In this document: positions 1 through 8,004 of the stretch, piece after piece
Layout: each line of letters opens with the position of its first letter
Numbering within the stretch: position 1 is the stretch's first letter
From: Candidatus Zhuqueibacterota bacterium
GTDB taxonomy: Bacteria > Zhuqueibacterota > Zhuqueibacteria > Residuimicrobiales > Oceaniaggregativiventaceae
Length of the DNA: 64,000 nucleotides
Assembly (NCBI GenBank): GCA_014728115.1
Contig: WJME01000100.1
Location: 1 to 64,000 of the forward strand
Direction of reading: 5' to 3'
Made by a program: the position numbers and the translations under genes
Notes under the pieces: model-generated
The model's database searches: none
What the model was told of the DNA's origin: nothing
The model's input: only the letters and a program-made list of their open reading frames with translations

Positions 1-36
1 GAACGTGGGGACGGGAAAATGAAAAAATTCGGATGG

Positions 37-56
37 AAAAAAGCCGGCCAAGCCGG
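37..56 (-). terminator. Rho-independent terminator of operon B
   Basis: On the minus strand a GC-only stem CCGGC / GCCGG with loop TTG (positions 56-44) is followed by C and six T (43-37). It lies just past the stop of the last minus-strand gene, so it is the likely end of the long operon. The stem is only five base pairs, so termination may be partial. Confidence 0.65.
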
Positions 57-78
57 AACTACAAACAACTATAGGGGG

Positions 79-1323
79 TTAGGATTGTGCGAGTTCTTGG
101 GTTCTCGCGTACAGGTCCATGATTTTATTATAGTGCTCCCGGGGCGCGTATTCGCGTTCAGCTTTTTTGCGGCCGGCTCGGCCCATTTCTATGGCTTTGT
201 CGGGGTGATCGATGAGAAACTGTACTTTTTCGATAAAATCATAGCGATTGCCGGGTTCATAGACAAATCCATCTTTACCGTCCTCGATCAATTCCGGGAT
301 GCCCCCCATACGCGCACCGACGATGGCATTGCCCAGGGAGAGAGATTCGTATATGACCAGCGGCGAATTGTCATGCCATTCCGAGGTAATGACGGTAAAC
401 TTTGCATGGGAGACCAGATTCCGCAACTCCTCACCGGATTTATAGCCGGGCATGATGACATTGTCGATGCCTTCATTCGCGATCCGTTGGCGCAGCTGGC
501 TTTCCAGCGGACCGGTGCCCACCAGCATCAGTTGGGCGCCGCGAATCTCTTTCATGGCATCCAGCAAAAAATGTACGCCTTTTTCATGCGTCAGACGGCC
601 CATAAAGACGATATAATCAGAGGAACCATAATGAGGTTTATACGCATCGACATCCAGGGTATAGGGTTGAACCAGGATGGGGATATCCGCGTATCCGTAA
701 CGGGCGATCTTTTGTCCCAAAAAACGACTGGGCGAGACCATGAGGTCGATATGAGCGAGATAGCTTTTTAAATATTTATGGAAATACGCTTCGAGTGTTA
801 CCAAAAAGCTGGCCGCATATGATTGCCGGAAGCATTTTCGCAATGTGGCATAAAAATAGTTTTTTCCTTTACAGGCCTCACATACGCGATTCTTGCCGTC
901 AAGAAAAATATAGTTGGGGCACACGAGTTTGTAATCATGCAGGGTCAACATCACGGGCAAGCCGTGCTCTTTCAGAATTTTGAATATCGACGGCGTGAGA
1001 TGATGATAGACACTGTGCACATGCGCGATATCCGGCTGTGTCTCTTTGATCAGCCGGCTCAGGTTTTGCTGTGCGTCCTTGTTGTATACTGTGCGGCTGG
1101 CTGTTTTGAGGATGGAAACCGGATTTTTGGCCGACTTTAGCTGCTCCGGATTAAAATAGGGGCTGAAATAGTCTTTATAGGGCGTGTCCTGATTTCGTTC
1201 ATGGTGCATCGCAAACGGTATGACCGTATGTCCCTCCCGTTCCAGCACCTCTGTAAGATTAAAGACATAACGCTCGGCTCCCCCTTCGACATAATAAAAT
1301 TTATGTACCATCAAGATTTTCAT
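79..1323 (-). CDS. GT4 family glycosyltransferase
   Basis: Predicted cytoplasmic GT-B fold retaining glycosyltransferase that adds one sugar to the lipid-linked repeat unit. The N-terminus has the GT4 signature GGAERYV; the C-terminal half has the donor-site stretch SPLVIYESLSLGNAIV followed by GGIPELI. About 414 residues, a normal GT4 length. The open frame allows an ATG at 1332, but AGGA directly abuts that codon; the ATG at 1323 (MKILMVHK) sits 9 nt after AGGA and fits better. Last gene of operon B, 11 nt after the preceding stop. Donor and acceptor cannot be read from sequence. Confidence 0.9.
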   Translation of the reverse strand: MKILMVHKFYYVEGGAERYVFNLTEVLEREGHTVIPFAMHHERNQDTPYKDYFSPYFNPEQLKSAKNPVSILKTASRTVYNKDAQQNLSRLIKETQPDIAHVHSVYHHLTPSIFKILKEHGLPVMLTLHDYKLVCPNYIFLDGKNRVCEACKGKNYFYATLRKCFRQSYAASFLVTLEAYFHKYLKSYLAHIDLMVSPSRFLGQKIARYGYADIPILVQPYTLDVDAYKPHYGSSDYIVFMGRLTHEKGVHFLLDAMKEIRGAQLMLVGTGPLESQLRQRIANEGIDNVIMPGYKSGEELRNLVSHAKFTVITSEWHDNSPLVIYESLSLGNAIVGARMGGIPELIEDGKDGFVYEPGNRYDFIEKVQFLIDHPDKAIEMGRAGRKKAEREYAPREHYNKIMDLYARTQELAQS

Positions 1324-1334
1324 ATCAAACATTC

Positions 1335-2237
1335 CTATTTTTTCAACGCAATGACCAGACTTCCCAAGAGTCCGTTCAACAGAAAAAAGACCAGGCCCAT
1401 GATCAGTCCGGTAAGAACCAATCGTTCCTCACTGACCGACCAGCGTGAAAAGAAATAGATCATCGTGGCTTCTCGGGTGCCGAATCCAGAGATCGAGATG
1501 GGAAGCAACGAGATCAGGTTGATCACAGGCAAATGCAAGGCGACCATGTTCAGCGGTATTTTGATGCCCATGGCCATAAAGACCAGGATACCCCGAAAGA
1601 TGATCAGGGCGGTAATCGCGATGCTGATGAACAGATTGCCACCATATCGTTTATTGAACCTGAAATCGAACCATTTACGCGTAATGGCCAGTATCAGATT
1701 CGGATTATAGCTTACGACCACGGCCAGCATAAAAAGCGGCAGGATCACTGCAACGGGAAACGACAGCACCGGTGAAAACAACAGAGCCGGGAACCCAAAC
1801 AGAGCCAGTCCGGCGAGATCGTAAAAACGGTCATTGACAATCGTGCCAAAGATTTGTGATTTCTTGGCATCGGGATGCAGTTCAGCCACCTTGACAATCT
1901 TGATCAATTCTCCCACCTGGCCGGGGGTCACGGTGCCCAGGCCATAGCCATGTAAATAGATGAGCGTGCTCTGCCACAGTGAAAGCCGGATCTGATGATC
2001 CTGCAGAAACCGTTGCCAGCGCCAGGCTTTGCCCACGACCATGGGAATCACCAAAAGGATCGAAAGCATGAGATAGCCGGCATGTATCCCCAATAAACTC
2101 TGCCAAACCAGAGAATAATCCAGGCCGATCAACAGATAGACCAGGATACTGAGGCCGATGAGGCGATACAAAGACCGAATCCATGGTTTACGGGTCTGCA
2201 ATGCAGTGATCAGTCGGGTGCGCAAGGACACGTTCAT
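1335..2237 (-). CDS. Flippase-like integral membrane protein (LPG synthase TM / UPF0104 family)
   Basis: About 300 residues with roughly eight hydrophobic segments. It carries the family signature GTVTPGQVGELIK near residue 100 and a later PISISGFGTREA. This is the membrane half of lysylphosphatidylglycerol synthase without the catalytic half. Family members in polysaccharide loci are thought to move or handle polyprenyl-linked lipids, but the biochemical role is mostly unproven. Directly abuts the GT2 gene upstream (2238). A second homologue is fused to an acyltransferase at 45636-47393, so the locus has two copies of this membrane domain. Confidence 0.85.
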   Translation of the reverse strand: MNVSLRTRLITALQTRKPWIRSLYRLIGLSILVYLLIGLDYSLVWQSLLGIHAGYLMLSILLVIPMVVGKAWRWQRFLQDHQIRLSLWQSTLIYLHGYGLGTVTPGQVGELIKIVKVAELHPDAKKSQIFGTIVNDRFYDLAGLALFGFPALLFSPVLSFPVAVILPLFMLAVVVSYNPNLILAITRKWFDFRFNKRYGGNLFISIAITALIIFRGILVFMAMGIKIPLNMVALHLPVINLISLLPISISGFGTREATMIYFFSRWSVSEERLVLTGLIMGLVFFLLNGLLGSLVIALKK

Positions 2238-3182
2238 CTAGGTATCATTTTTTTTCAAATAGTAAAGCATCTCTTCCTGATTGATGCGCATGCGCGCAAA
2301 GATGTCGAGAATGAATCCCACCATCAGGCTGAGCACCGCCAAAAGCGCAAAAAATCCGGACACAAATCCGGCCCACTTGTGCGGCGTAAACTCGCCGACT
2401 CTAAAATAGTGAAACATCAGAAACACGCCGCTGACAAAGGCAAGGGCAAAAAAGACCAACCCTACGCCGGCAAAAAGCCGGAAGGGCCGGTAATCGCGCA
2501 GGGTCTTGATAATGATTTTCAGGGTCTGATAGCCATATTTCAGCACATTCGAGGCCACGCGTGATTTGCCGATTTCTCTTTTTCCTCTGACGCGAACAGG
2601 GATTTCGCGAATCTGCACTTTTTTAAAGGCAAAATTCAAAAAGGTTTCCTGGGTATAGGTAAAATCGCCAAAGAGATTGAGTTTGAGCAGGGCGTCACGG
2701 GAATAGGCACGGAACCCGCACGAGACATCATAGAATTTTTGCCCGGTCATCTTGCTGATCATATAGGACATGAATTTATTGCCATAGAATTTCACCTTGC
2801 CCATGACCGGGAAAAAGTCACGATCGCTGAACCTGGAAGCGGTCACAAACTCGGCTTCACCATCGACAATGGGTTCGATCAGGGAGGCGATATCCTCGGG
2901 ATTGAATTGGCCGTCGGCATCGATATTGACCGTCACATCGGCCTTGAGCTTTAACGCCAGAGCGCGTCCGGTTTGAAACGCAGCACCGACGCCGCGGTTC
3001 AGGTGATGAGACCGGACGATGGCACCATGCTCCTTCGCGATCGCGGCGGTCTTGTCTGTAGAACCGTCATCCACGACAATGATATGATCGACAAAATCGG
3101 GGATGCGCTGCAAGACTCTGGCGATATTATCCTGTTCATTCAGGGCAGGAATAATAACGGCAATCGTAGAATCATGAACCAT
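2238..3182 (-). CDS. GT2 polyprenyl-phosphate sugar synthase-like protein
   Basis: Dolichol-phosphate-mannose-synthase type GT2: IIPALNEQDNIARVL, DDGSTDKT, and an intact DxD in VNIDADGQFNPEDI, then two C-terminal membrane helices. Such enzymes charge a polyprenyl phosphate with a sugar for a GT-C transferase. The neighbour upstream (3182-4795) is exactly such a GT-C, so they probably form a donor-maker/user pair. The frame extends 49 codons upstream, but the ATG at 3182 overlaps the upstream stop as TGATG and has AGAGG 7 nt ahead, so it is the true start; protein about 314 residues. Confidence 0.88.
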   Translation of the reverse strand: MVHDSTIAVIIPALNEQDNIARVLQRIPDFVDHIIVVDDGSTDKTAAIAKEHGAIVRSHHLNRGVGAAFQTGRALALKLKADVTVNIDADGQFNPEDIASLIEPIVDGEAEFVTASRFSDRDFFPVMGKVKFYGNKFMSYMISKMTGQKFYDVSCGFRAYSRDALLKLNLFGDFTYTQETFLNFAFKKVQIREIPVRVRGKREIGKSRVASNVLKYGYQTLKIIIKTLRDYRPFRLFAGVGLVFFALAFVSGVFLMFHYFRVGEFTPHKWAGFVSGFFALLAVLSLMVGFILDIFARMRINQEEMLYYLKKNDT

Positions 3183-4795
3183 CAGTTGACCTCTGTATTC
3201 ACCTGTGAATAGAGCAAAAGCTGACACCCCTTGAAATCCATGGTTTGCAGCAACCGGCGCTCTGTCTGTAAAATCGTTTTTAACCGTTTCATCTCTTCTG
3301 TCGGATACAAATGTCCGAATGCAACCCACAACCGGCCCTCGATGTGAGCAAGCTCGCCAAAGTGCCGCTCATAGGCAGCCATGTCATCGGCGAGTTCATG
3401 ACCATAGATCACATAGAGATTGCCTTTGCCATCCAGGTCGATTTGCTTTGGATACCCGGCCGGGTGATCCGTGGCATAGACCCAGAAAGGCAGAATCGCA
3501 CCCCAGTGCAGATAGACTGTATCTCCATCCTGTGCCGAGTCGACCAGGGTGTGCGCGAGTTCGTCGACATGTCTTCCGCCGGCATATTTCAGATGGCAGA
3601 CCTGCATCATATTGTCATAACCTGTCAAGCCAATGGGGATAAACAAAAGCATGGCGACGGCAAGTTTGATCATTTTTCGATCCGGCCGGAGCCGGCCAAA
3701 TACATCACGAATCCCATAAACGCTCAATACAACATAGGCAGGAAGCATATACAACAACAGTCTGTTTGCGGTAAAAGGAAAATTGCCGACAAAAGAGGCG
3801 GCCAATGGAAGCAGCATGGGCAGAAAATAGAATCCCAGGAGAGGCCATTTTTTTTGTTTGATATGAATATAAATCGCCCAGGCGATCAATACATTGACGG
3901 CCATTCCCCAGATCCAGGAATCATTGAAAAAATAGACCGGCAGTTTCACGGCCTGATAAGCCAAACGGGCCAGGTAATAGCCTACATAGGATATTTCGTG
4001 CCAGCGTGACCAATCGAACAGCTGGGTTCCCGAGCGTGAGATATGGGTGAGAAAAGAGTCATTGCTCACGGCTTGTTGAATGCTGGCAAAATAGAGACCG
4101 GCAAGAGAGAGACCAAACACTCCGGCAGAGACAAAAAAGTTACGCCAGGCCCCGGCCAGTTGTGTTCCGGTTTTTTGACGCCAGATCAAGACGAAAAACA
4201 ATACAGCGAACGCAGATGCGGCGGTAAACAGGGTTCCAAAGGCAAGCCAGATGCCGGTGCCGGAGACCAGCGTGAACAACACCCAATCCCGCTTTTGATT
4301 ATATTGCCAGATACGATAGGCAAACAAGAGGATCAGGCTGCAAAAAAAAATGTCCGCAGTATAGTGCTTGAGCGCTTTGGCATTGACCAGCATCTTGTCA
4401 GCGATCATGCCCGAAAGGACGATCGTCAACCAGGCCCAGCCCCGGTTATACACCGACCTGAAAAGAAAAAAGATCGCTGCGGTGCTCAGGATGGCGAACA
4501 AAGAGGGCCAAAACCGCAATGCAAAATGGTTTTCACCAAACATGATCACGGCTGCGCGAGTCAAAAGTCCGAACAGGACCGGCGTATGCATGGGCCAATT
4601 GCTGAAATAGGTGCGCTGTGCATCCTCGGGCCACACAAAATGATGCAAGCTCCAATCCGGGCCGAGCAGGGTTCGTGCGCGGTACAGCTCATCGCTTCCC
4701 AGCACGATTGTGTCCATGCCATAGAACTGCATCCAGGCAGCAAAGACCAGGAGCACAACAACGACGATTTTATACAGATTTTGATTTTTTGCCAT
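3182..4795 (-). CDS. GT-C (GT39/PMT-like) integral membrane glycosyltransferase
   Basis: Very hydrophobic protein of about 537 residues with around ten membrane segments and a soluble C-terminus. The first periplasmic loop carries the acidic pair expected in PMT/ArnT-like enzymes (VLGSDELYRA). Predicted to transfer a sugar from a polyprenyl-phosphate donor on the periplasmic face; the donor is likely made by the GT2 encoded next (2238-3182). Start uncertain: ATG at 4795 (MAKNQN) or 4801, or TTG at 4828 with GGTGGAG upstream; all overlap the end of the upstream GT4 gene. Acceptor unknown. Confidence 0.82.
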   Translation of the reverse strand: MAKNQNLYKIVVVVLLVFAAWMQFYGMDTIVLGSDELYRARTLLGPDWSLHHFVWPEDAQRTYFSNWPMHTPVLFGLLTRAAVIMFGENHFALRFWPSLFAILSTAAIFFLFRSVYNRGWAWLTIVLSGMIADKMLVNAKALKHYTADIFFCSLILLFAYRIWQYNQKRDWVLFTLVSGTGIWLAFGTLFTAASAFAVLFFVLIWRQKTGTQLAGAWRNFFVSAGVFGLSLAGLYFASIQQAVSNDSFLTHISRSGTQLFDWSRWHEISYVGYYLARLAYQAVKLPVYFFNDSWIWGMAVNVLIAWAIYIHIKQKKWPLLGFYFLPMLLPLAASFVGNFPFTANRLLLYMLPAYVVLSVYGIRDVFGRLRPDRKMIKLAVAMLLFIPIGLTGYDNMMQVCHLKYAGGRHVDELAHTLVDSAQDGDTVYLHWGAILPFWVYATDHPAGYPKQIDLDGKGNLYVIYGHELADDMAAYERHFGELAHIEGRLWVAFGHLYPTEEMKRLKTILQTERRLLQTMDFKGCQLLLYSQVNTEVN

Positions 4796-5906
4796 TTCCA
4801 TTCGCGTAAAAAGAGTATAATCGTTCAAACTGCTCCACCTGGAGCTTTAAAGAAAAGTGGTTTTCGACCCTTTGTCGGGCATTTTGTCCCATCCGGATTC
4901 GTTTTTCGTCATTTTGAAGCAGAGATAAAAGCGCTTTGGCGAGCCGGCCGGGATCTTTTTCCGGTACCAGGAGACCGGTTTCCCCGTCGGCTACAGCTTC
5001 TTTGGTACCATCGACAGGGGTGGCCACGACAGGCAGTGCTGTGGCCATGGCCTCAAGAACCACATTGGGCAATCCCTCATAGAGGGACGGCAGTGCAAAA
5101 ATATCGAAAAGCCGCAAGAGTTCGGGTACATCGCGACGAAAGCCCAGCAGAATAAAATGGTCTTGCAGGCCATTCTGTCTGATTTGAGCTTCCAGTTGAT
5201 TGCGCAGTGGCCCGTCACCGGCAAGCACAAATTTCACTCGAGGATGCTGGCGAACCACGAGTTTTGCGGCATCGATCAAATAGGTATGGCCCTTTTGATC
5301 GGTCAGTCTGGACACCTGCCCGATCACCACGTCCCTGTCATCGATGCCCAGGGACGAGCGTTTTATCTCGCTGGTTCCGGGTTTGAATTTATCGAGATTC
5401 ACCCCATACGGGATGATGGTGATCTTTTGCGGGGGGACCTTGCGTTTTTCGACCAGCCACTTTGCGGTTGCTTTGGATACGGAAACGACCTTGTCCACCT
5501 TTCGGATGGCATAACGATAAGCAAACAGACGGTGTGGAACGAGCCACTTGGGTGATGAAATCGTTTCCCACGAAAACACCCCTTTGGCTCCTCCCTTATG
5601 ACCGGCCAATGCGCCGAGCACATCCGCATAAAACAGTGTGGTCATGACGATATCGATTTGTTCTTCGCGAATAAATTCTTGCAGCCGTTTGAGCAGACTG
5701 ACATCAACCCTTTTCTGGCGATAATAAGTTATGACCCTGCAATTGAGTTGTTGAAACTGATCTTCGATTTCATTCCCCAGACCTAGACTCATGACGAGGG
5801 TCTCAAAACGAGAGTTATCCATATGCTGGACGAGTTCAAGCAGCTTTGTTTCGGCTCCCCCAAAATTGAACCCCTCAACTAGTTGCAAAACTTTAATTTT
5901 TCCCAT
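4770..5906 (-). CDS. GT4 family glycosyltransferase
   Basis: 378 residues, GT-B fold. N-terminal GGAETKL loop; donor-binding region with VSRLTDQKGH, VLAGDGPLR and the terminal EGLPNVVLEAMATALPVV holding the paired glutamates of the EX7E motif. Predicted cytoplasmic retaining transferase. Its start overlaps the upstream GT4 by 28 nt and its end overlaps the downstream GT-C, so translation is likely coupled. Sugar specificity unknown. Confidence 0.9.
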   Translation of the reverse strand: MGKIKVLQLVEGFNFGGAETKLLELVQHMDNSRFETLVMSLGLGNEIEDQFQQLNCRVITYYRQKRVDVSLLKRLQEFIREEQIDIVMTTLFYADVLGALAGHKGGAKGVFSWETISSPKWLVPHRLFAYRYAIRKVDKVVSVSKATAKWLVEKRKVPPQKITIIPYGVNLDKFKPGTSEIKRSSLGIDDRDVVIGQVSRLTDQKGHTYLIDAAKLVVRQHPRVKFVLAGDGPLRNQLEAQIRQNGLQDHFILLGFRRDVPELLRLFDIFALPSLYEGLPNVVLEAMATALPVVATPVDGTKEAVADGETGLLVPEKDPGRLAKALLSLLQNDEKRIRMGQNARQRVENHFSLKLQVEQFERLYSFYANGNGKKSKSV

Positions 5907-7093
5907 TGATGGTTATTCCTCAGAGTAGTGATAAAATCCCCCAATTCTTTGGCTTTATCAGACCAGGTAAATGATCTGTAAACCGTTTCTCTAGCTGCAG
6001 CACCGATTTGTCGTGCGAGTTCGGGATCATTGAGCAGAACGAGTATATTCCGTTTAAAGGCGTCCCAATCGCCGGCGGAATAGAGCATGCCATTTTGCGC
6101 ATGATCGATAATATCAGATATCTGTCCGAGATCCGGTGCCACGACCGGTTTTGCAAGAGACATGTATTCGAATATCTTGACCGGTGAAAAATAAAACACA
6201 TCGATTTTCGGATACGGCGCAATCGCGATATCGAACAGCGATATATAATGTTTGACCTGATCGTGTTCGACATGTTCGATGAAATAGATGCGTTTTCTGT
6301 GCCGTGGTTCAAAGTAATCCATAAACTGTTTAGCTTCAGCCCCGCCACTACCGACAAAAAGAAAAACGAGTTGTTCGTCGTACTGCATCAGGGCCAGGAT
6401 GCTTTCTTTCATCGGCACCAGTCCGTGCCAATGGTGCATAGAGCCGACAAATCCGATGACCCGGGCGCGAGAATCGATTCCCAGTTGTGTTCTAGTCTTC
6501 AGGACCGCATGTTGCTCCGGCAAGTCGACCCAATCAGCGCCGTTGGTAATGATCTTGAACTTTTTCGGATCCAGTGCATGCGTGTTTACATAATAATCGA
6601 GGGCGACCTTTGACTGGGTAAAGATGCCATCCGCTTTTTCCAGAACCCATTTTTCACAAGCTTTGACCGTTTTGGGCCAGAGATGCGGACCTTTATGAAA
6701 GGTCAGCCATTCATAAGACATGGCACCGTCGGCCTCGATGAGCAGGGGAATGCGATATTTTTTTGCCAGATAGGCGGATGAGAGTCTGAACAAATCCAGA
6801 CGTACGATAATAATATCAGGGCATTCTTGCCTGATGATGGCCCGCTCTTGAAAGTAATCCCGCAAATTATTAAAGAGTTCTTTTGGAGTAAAAAAGAGTG
6901 CGCGCAGTGCGATCTTGAAAAACGGCGGCTCGGTGGTCTCGCCTTCTTCGCGACCCTTGGCCTCATGACGCCAGACCATTTTCACCTGGAAACCGTTATA
7001 TCTCAACCGCTCGAAAAGTTTTACGATCTTGAGTGTCGAGCCGATCGAACTGCCGTAAAGATCATTCATATAATTAAAATAGAGAATCTTCAT
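5879..7093 (-). CDS. GT4 family glycosyltransferase
   Basis: 404 residues. GT4-like C-terminal half: GFVGSMHHWHGL, FLFVGSGGAEA and KIFEYMSLAKPVVAPDLG, with the donor-site glutamate in FEYMSLAKP. N-terminal half has the loop YGSSIGSTLKIV. Cytoplasmic transferase by family. It starts one base after the stop of the methyltransferase gene and overlaps the next GT4 by 28 nt. Donor and acceptor not predictable. Confidence 0.88.
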   Translation of the reverse strand: MKILYFNYMNDLYGSSIGSTLKIVKLFERLRYNGFQVKMVWRHEAKGREEGETTEPPFFKIALRALFFTPKELFNNLRDYFQERAIIRQECPDIIIVRLDLFRLSSAYLAKKYRIPLLIEADGAMSYEWLTFHKGPHLWPKTVKACEKWVLEKADGIFTQSKVALDYYVNTHALDPKKFKIITNGADWVDLPEQHAVLKTRTQLGIDSRARVIGFVGSMHHWHGLVPMKESILALMQYDEQLVFLFVGSGGAEAKQFMDYFEPRHRKRIYFIEHVEHDQVKHYISLFDIAIAPYPKIDVFYFSPVKIFEYMSLAKPVVAPDLGQISDIIDHAQNGMLYSAGDWDAFKRNILVLLNDPELARQIGAAARETVYRSFTWSDKAKELGDFITTLRNNHQWEKLKFCN

Positions 7094-7999
7094 TCATGGC
7101 CTCTTTTTGCCACTCTGTTTTTCCGCATACACGGCTATCATCTGTCCTTCCATGGGTTGATGAGGGTGCCTCGCATAATGGATGATTTTCTCAAACACCT
7201 GCCAGCTCGCTTTTAGCGATCCTGACAAGGAATTTCGGTAATGGTGTTTCAAGCTTTTCCAGGAAGTAAAGCATCCTTTTAAATAATGCAAATTCCGTTC
7301 AAACAAGGGTGTTGAATAGGTAAAGAGAGTTTTGATTTTAAAGCCATTCATCTCAAAGAGTCTTTCGAGTGACTGGGGAGAAAAGTGATTCAAGTGTCTG
7401 GGTAGATCCAGATGACGCCAATGGTTGTTCCAGATCCGGGCATCAAAAGACTCGATATTGGGAACTGTAATCTCGAGTGTTCCCTCTTTTTTTAGACAGC
7501 GATATAATTCTGCGACAATAGACTGCAGGTCGCTCAGGTGTTCCAGGACCTGGTTGGCCCGGATCTGATCAAAAAATTCATCTTTATAATCCACGCGTTT
7601 CTGCTGGGCATCTTTAACGACAAACCCGAGTTCTCTGGCTCTTTCGACACCCGGACCGGGTATATCGACACCAAAGCACTCCCATCCTTGGTTGTGCATT
7701 TGCACCAAATATTCTCCTGCTCCGCAGCCAAAATCGAGAAAGCGACCTCTCGTCACGGGACCTTTTTTAAGATTTACAGACGGAGAGCGATAAGAATAGT
7801 AATTCTCTCCATAGAATGCGGCTAAACCCTCAAAAGGGGGGCGAGGATTAGTATATTTAAAGCCACACAGGTTGCACCTCACAATATGAAAATATTCCAA
7901 AGAACAAACGATATCACACGCCTTGATGACCTTTTCATGCTGATTTTCACCACAAAGAGGGCAACGAGTAGTTTCTAAATTCACATTTTCCTCAGACAT
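7094..7999 (-). CDS. Class I SAM-dependent methyltransferase with N-terminal zinc-ribbon-like motif
   Basis: 301 residues. The N-terminus has two cysteine pairs (CPLCG at about 13 and CNLCG at about 41) typical of sugar C-methyltransferase-like proteins, then FLDFGCGAGEYL as SAM-binding motif I and a motif-IV-like RANQVLEHLSD. Late histidine-rich stretch WRHLDLPRHLNHFSP is common in this subfamily. It may methylate a sugar residue or nucleotide sugar; I cannot say O- or C-methylation. Lies 5 nt after the secreted golvesin-domain protein. Confidence 0.85.
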   Translation of the reverse strand: MSEENVNLETTRCPLCGENQHEKVIKACDIVCSLEYFHIVRCNLCGFKYTNPRPPFEGLAAFYGENYYSYRSPSVNLKKGPVTRGRFLDFGCGAGEYLVQMHNQGWECFGVDIPGPGVERARELGFVVKDAQQKRVDYKDEFFDQIRANQVLEHLSDLQSIVAELYRCLKKEGTLEITVPNIESFDARIWNNHWRHLDLPRHLNHFSPQSLERLFEMNGFKIKTLFTYSTPLFERNLHYLKGCFTSWKSLKHHYRNSLSGSLKASWQVFEKIIHYARHPHQPMEGQMIAVYAEKQSGKKRP

Positions 8000-8004
8000 T
8001 GGCC

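Noticed and set aside
4043-5155. 370-codon plus-strand open frame
   Set aside because: Antisense to a well-supported GT-C and GT4 gene; low-complexity polar sequence with no family motif.
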